From the NCBI GenBank assembly GCA_963682175.1, contig OY821784.1, positions 24,099,621-24,163,620 on the forward strand: DNA of 64,000 nt, given 5' to 3'. Origin of the DNA: Triglochin maritima (lineage: Eukaryota; Streptophyta; Magnoliopsida; Alismatales; Juncaginaceae). Of this stretch, positions 59,404 to 64,000 are shown piece by piece. The notes beneath the pieces were generated by a model. It ran no database searches, was not told where the DNA came from, and saw only the letters and a list, made by a program, of their open reading frames with translations. How positions within the stretch are numbered: the first letter of the stretch is position 1; each line of letters starts with the position of its first letter. Position numbers and translations under genes: made by a program.

Positions 59404-60942
59404 TGATTGATCGTTTTATATTTAACCGCAAGTGCACGGCCGCGTTGAAGCGGTGGCAAATACGGGTCGTCCACTGGGAGGTGTGTCGACACTTGGTTTG
59501 TGCGAAGGCAAGAGGTAAAGAAAGGAGAAAAGGATTGGTTACACTAGACTACACTAAGATGCAAAAAGGAAATGAAGATAAGCAATAAAACTAAACCCCA
59601 AAGGGGGTAGAGAAATAATGTGAACATAAAGAAGTGTGTGTGTTCATTAAGCTCCTCACAACATGTAGTGCATGTAATCATAAAACTACATCCAACTTTG
59701 CCTCTACATGAATTAAGATAAGACTACATCATTAAAACATACAAGACAATAATTGGAATGAAGCTACATGAACTCAAGTATAAAGACTATACCCTACTAT
59801 GCCTCTACATGAATTAAGATTTCACTACATCATTAAAACATACAAGACATTAGCTAAGGTAAAGGCAACAAGAGCACATACATTACAAATTGTGTTTCCA
59901 ATATTAACTTCATCCATATCCTAACCTTATCATTCCACATAAAATAGGTCCACTAATCAAAGCATAAGCTAAGCTTCATTCAAGAGCATTAGCATATCAA
60001 AGATAAGAGTGGAGACCCATTAGATGGTTATGGAAATCATATAAAGCTCAATGGATAAAAATAACACACACTTAATACACTACATAATTATATCACATAT
60101 TTCTCCACCACCCCAAATGGGGATGGAACTACTCACTACTCATTACACTACTGATTAGACTAAGTAAAGAAAACATTTAACTAAGATACTAAAATTACTA
60201 AACAAGAAATTAAACAAAGTAAAGCAACCCACACAAAACAAACAACATAACAAAACAAGATTAAAAGAAACAAATAAACTTTTATTAACAATGACTCACA
60301 TTGAAGGTAGCATCCTTCTCCACCTTGAGTTATTGCTTCAAGGCTCACTCCTTAGTAGAGAGAATGCCACCAAACAATGGGTAATTACAATGGAAGGTGA
60401 AGAGTTCTATTTATAAGCATGGAAAAAGCTAATCGGGGACAATCCCCCGATGTGGGACTAAACCAATACCAAAAATAGCCTAAACGAACATTAATACAAG
60501 TCCAGGAGAAATTTCGACGGATCCTGAGCAATATGGACCGCCAGTTAGCGGTCCAAGACCGCCAATTGGCGGTCCAAAATCTTCGGATTGTGTTGGAATT
60601 TGTTGTGGGCTTTTCTTTCTGGTATTGTTGGTCTTTGATGTGGTTATTTGACTTGTTAGAGCTCCGACCCTACTCGAATTGGTAAAATACTCCACATGAT
60701 GGTGTGGAGTATTCTGTTTTGCTCTTAGGTCCTTCGGTCTTACGATCAGGTCCTTCTCCCTTGCATCTTGGTCCCCAGGTCTCACAATTAAGTCCTTTTT
60801 CCTGCTTTTGGATCCTTTCATGGCTCTTCTCTTCAAACCTCTTTATTCCTGAAAACTAAACATAAAACTCGTCACGTAGCATTGCTTAGGTGTAATATAA
60901 TGGATATAAGATACAAATATGAGCATGAAATGATGTCAATCA
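59404..60942 (-). repeat. Element J 3' LTR
   Basis: 1539 bases, reversed, close to the LTRs of A. Two palindrome units (60536-60583). Clean TATA (about 60407-60414, reversed) and a perfect GC stem at about 60432-60451. Confidence 0.9.
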
Positions 60943-62552
60943 AATACCCCCACACCTAAGTTTTTGCTAGTCCCGAGCAAAACAAAGAAAGAGAAAAGCA
61001 AACGAGAAACAAGAAATCCTAACTCACTTTCGTAGGAATCACGGTTGCACTTAGCACGTGCAACAAGCCGTTAAACCTCTTTGTTGCCAAGGAGGAGGAG
61101 TGTTGTCTCCTGAGGGTTTTCAGCGGATATACCCACAAAATCCGAACAAGATGCATTTTTCAATCTAGACCTCGACTCGTTGGAAATATTTTGTCGATCA
61201 ATGGACGCGGTAATCCTACGGGCCGACTCTATATAGGTAATCAGTCCACACCTAGCCTAATGAACCATTCGTGCAAGTTAAATAAGGAATTAAGTGAAAG
61301 ACATGGACAACCTCAAGATCCTCAAGTGATACAAAGTGTAAGGTCCATTAAGGTTCTTATTTGCATTACCATATTTTTTTTTCTTTTTGTTTATTTTCAC
61401 ACAATTTTTTTTTCTTTTTATTAGTTGGAGCTTCATTCTCCCAGGGTCAGGTTTCGTGCATCATTGCCCATGAGGACTTACACTAGCACGTACACCTTTC
61501 CCCAAATCTCCACATAGGGCAATCCCTACCACCCGTGTAACGGGAGTTCGGTCGGCGCATCCCAAGTCAGATGACTCGAAAGCACCAGGCACAAAGTCCC
61601 CTCAGACCTACTTTCCCGAGTGATAGGAGCCGTGCGAGAAGAGAGAATACCTACTCACTTATTTCTTATCTACACATGAACCAAAACCCCTACACTACTG
61701 TCTCACAACAAGATTTAGAGGGTCCTTGACTACAACAAACTTCCTTAAGTTAACAGACACGAATTATTGACTCACTAGGTTCAGGGTGGACTTCTTTGAA
61801 TGTTTGAGCACTGAAACCCTATGATTACTCACCCCCAAAGGAAAACTGGGGTGCATCCTAACGACTCGATAAATCCTAAAGCCACATACTAGATATCCTA
61901 ATGCATCAAGTTCAAGACAATTTTGGGAGCTTTCTTTTTACTTTGCCTCTCAACGGTTTTGCACATGCTAAACACACGCAAAACCCACAAAACATTTTCT
62001 TTCAAAAACACATGAAGATTTTGAAAGAAATGTGAAAATTTTGAAGTACTAGGCAAGCAAAAGAAGACAAGTCACCCAAGGATCATGGCAAGCAGATATA
62101 TCGATATTAAATGCAACACACTAACATGACCCTAAAAATGCAAACAAAAGAAAACAAAATCAAAAGACAAGACTCGACTATGTACACACGTAAAACACCC
62201 CCCCCCACACCTACTTCATGCATTGTCCTCAATGAATGTGAGCAAGATACTACATGGATTTATGCATGAAAAAGGAGAGATCTCACCAACATGAAGTACA
62301 AAGGGAAGTTCAAGGTCACGTTGATGGACACAAACCCGAATTCCCTCAAAACCTGTGAGATGCTAAAGAAAGGATATAAATACGTGAAAGAAATGGAGCC
62401 CAAATACACAAGGGTTGGGGCTCACAACAATCGATGCTCACTGAAGGAGTCTTTTATTGTACTTTTTTTTCTTTTTTTTATATAACTATGTACAAACATA
62501 AGTTCCCATCTTCATTTGTCAAAAGACATCAAATGGGAACCTCAAGAGTGGG
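60943..62552 (-). other. Element J 3' non-coding region
   Basis: Reversed conserved interior. Terminal purine tract at 60945-60961, internal tract at 62198-62211 (a run of C on this strand). Post-stop hairpin arms at 62502-62509 and 62533-62540 around TGTC-AAAA-GACA. Confidence 0.7.
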
Positions 62553-64000
62553 TCAATGCACTTGGAAAGGGAACATGACACCACGCGGGGCCAGAATACG
62601 CATGTGTGGGCCCCCTTCACAAAGAGCACCAGACGAAATGAGAGGTTCATGAATTGGATGCAAAGGCGTCTCATTCAAAGGATCAAACTGAAAGAGCTTG
62701 AACCTCTCGAGAGTTTGGGAAACAAGGGGCAACGGAAGAAGAATCTCTCCCGTTGCGGAACTGAAGTTATGATCATCAATCCAAACTCTCCAACCAACAG
62801 GCTGGTGGGTCGGAACGAGGTCAAGTACCTCGTTATGCATGTCCAACTCACCAGGAGAACAGGAAGTGGGTCTCATACCCAAGGTAACCTCCAAGGAACT
62901 CCTAATACCCTCATGAGCAATGTGGTTATTTGATGTTCCATCATTTCCAAGATGATCAGGAACAATAGTGAGAGGCAAACTCTCATCAGGTTGTTTGAAG
63001 TTGAGGGTACTAGGGAGCTCTTGCTCCACCAGAGGTGAGTCCTTAGGAGGTACAACAATAAGATCATGTGGCTCAAGGGCCACGGGACAAAAAGGTAAGG
63101 CACAATCCTGTGCCGACTCATAATAGAACTGGTCCAAGTTATTCTCAATTTGAATCGAATCCTCCACTAAGTGATCGTGAATTGAAACCCCAAGTCCCTC
63201 AGACTCACTAGGAATTTGACTTTGAAAGATTGTGCTTTGAATTTGTGGATGTGGTGGTGGTTCGATATCAAAAGATGAATCCTCATGTTGACAAGAAAAG
63301 TTACCCTCCTCACGTTCATGGAATTGTTGTGTCATCTGGCTCACGTGCATTTCCATGGTTTGCAAGGAATTCAAGTTGGACTTCAGTAAGTTTTGTGTGG
63401 TTTCCATGAATGTTTGGAGAGTTTGTTTCAAGGAATCAGGTATGCGGTCAACGATGGGGTCCAAGTCAGAGCTTGGGAAATTTTGGGGTTGGGTGTTGAT
63501 GGGCTGAGAATGAGTCCAATGATTTGGAGTGGGGTGCTGGTAGAATTCTGGGTATTCGGGAGGAGGATACTTGGGTGAATATGAAGTATAAGAATTTGAA
63601 TAAGAATTGTTTCCCCATGAATCCATCACTCTCGGGATGTACGCGGATGCGTAATGGTCATATTGAGCATTTTGGGAAAATGTATGCTCATACTCAGGCT
63701 CTGGGGGAACATAAGGACATTCCCCGATATTATGACCACTCAACCCACAACAATCGCACGGTATGGCTACTGGAGCCACTGGTGCACTCATGTCGTCTAC
63801 CGCATGCATGAAAGAGGCCAAAGTTTGTTGCCCAGAGTATGATCCAACATAACTAGATGGAGATCTAGCCGTCGGTGCCTCTCTCATATCACCCATATAT
63901 GAAGATTGCTCAGTCACATAATGAAGATCATCCCAACCGTACGGGGTGTTCGTCTGAGCCACCCCAGGTTGCATGGGTCCGGAATACCAGGGAGAATCAT
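62553..64000 (-). CDS. Zinc-knuckle/tail protein of element J (intact, N-terminus outside window)
   Basis: The frame is open from the window edge (64000) to the stop at 62553, at least 482 codons. By comparison with A only about 20 residues are missing at the start; the first Met inside the window (63974) is not the true start. Order: zinc knuckle CDCCGLSGHNIGEC (about 63716-63757), Tyr/Ser/Pro-rich region, helix DSLKQTLQTFMETTQNLLKS, a coiled-coil-like stretch (LNSLQTMEMHVSQMTQQFHE), an acidic part with PVALEPHDL, and the tail with VGWRVWIDDHNFS, LERFKLFQFDPLNETPLHP and MFPFQVH. It may act as a Gag-like RNA-binding protein. No enzyme motif is seen. Confidence 0.85.
   Translation of the reverse strand, partial: DSPWYSGPMQPGVAQTNTPYGWDDLHYVTEQSSYMGDMREAPTARSPSSYVGSYSGQQTLASFMHAVDDMSAPVAPVAIPCDCCGLSGHNIGECPYVPPEPEYEHTFSQNAQYDHYASAYIPRVMDSWGNNSYSNSYTSYSPKYPPPEYPEFYQHPTPNHWTHSQPINTQPQNFPSSDLDPIVDRIPDSLKQTLQTFMETTQNLLKSNLNSLQTMEMHVSQMTQQFHEREEGNFSCQHEDSSFDIEPPPHPQIQSTIFQSQIPSESEGLGVSIHDHLVEDSIQIENNLDQFYYESAQDCALPFCPVALEPHDLIVVPPKDSPLVEQELPSTLNFKQPDESLPLTIVPDHLGNDGTSNNHIAHEGIRSSLEVTLGMRPTSCSPGELDMHNEVLDLVPTHQPVGWRVWIDDHNFSSATGEILLPLPLVSQTLERFKLFQFDPLNETPLHPIHEPLISSGALCEGGPHMRILAPRGVMFPFQVH

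Larger units (their letters stand above)
59404..64000 (-). mobile_element. Element J: non-autonomous TGATT element, 3' part
   Basis: 3' LTR 59404-60942, then interior to the end of the window. Left flank TGTCG (59399-59403) should recur beyond the window. The interior is the best-preserved copy of the zinc-knuckle/tail plan. Leader, primer site and 5' LTR lie outside. Confidence 0.88.

Overview
The window is plant nuclear heterochromatin made almost entirely of nested retrotransposons. No intact host gene, rRNA, tRNA or CRISPR was found. A flowering plant is indicated by the Athila/Tat-like and chromovirus-like Ty3/gypsy elements, plant initiator-Met and Asp tRNA primer sites, a plant L1-type LINE with a DUF4283-like ORF1, and a long solo LTR that looks Ty1/copia-like. 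The species cannot be told from the sequence.

The dominant family (called the TGATT family here) has 1.4-1.57 kb LTRs that start TGATTGA and end TCAATCA or a variant. It has an Asp-type primer site, two polypurine tracts about 1.25 kb apart, and a palindrome GACCGCCAATTGGCGGTC in U3 that recurs in the leader. Copies follow three coding plans. E is gag-pro-RT-RNaseH-integrase (Athila/Tat-like, heavily mutated). F and D carry gag/protease plus a C-terminal 'tail' but no RT. A, G, I and J encode only one ~500-residue protein with a CCHC zinc knuckle and the tail. This looks like an autonomous element with two tiers of dependent derivatives sharing LTRs and leaders.

Layout. 1-11888: a non-coding chromovirus-like LTR element (Z, LARD-like) holding full-length element A (2674-9955). 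11889-15156: 3' part of minus-strand element B, with a solo LTR (13606-15140, target duplication ACTCT). 15157-19180: minus-strand element D. About 19181: an abrupt junction that one large deletion can explain, because the partner halves of Z, B, D, K and E are all missing. 19185-22612: two plus-strand LTRs with 0.5 kb of internal sequence between them. 22613-44544: element E, interrupted by minus-strand G (25466-40475), itself interrupted by full-length F (29059-37095, duplication CAAAC). 44545-59403: minus-strand chromovirus H, interrupted by full-length I (44939-57664, duplication TAGTC). I carries an internally deleted LINE in its 5' LTR and a 2.2 kb solo LTR in its leader (duplication ATCTC). 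59404-64000: 3' part of minus-strand J, inserted in H's protease; its reading frame is open and runs off the window.

Nesting order read from who interrupts whom: H is hit by E, I and J; E by K and G; G by F; I by the LINE and the solo LTR; Z by A and B; B by a solo LTR and D. The deepest stack is H>E>G>F. The most interesting signals are the zinc-knuckle/tail protein, a post-stop hairpin with a compensatory base-pair change, the 2-versus-1 palindrome asymmetry between 5' and 3' LTRs, and a decapeptide expansion in D.
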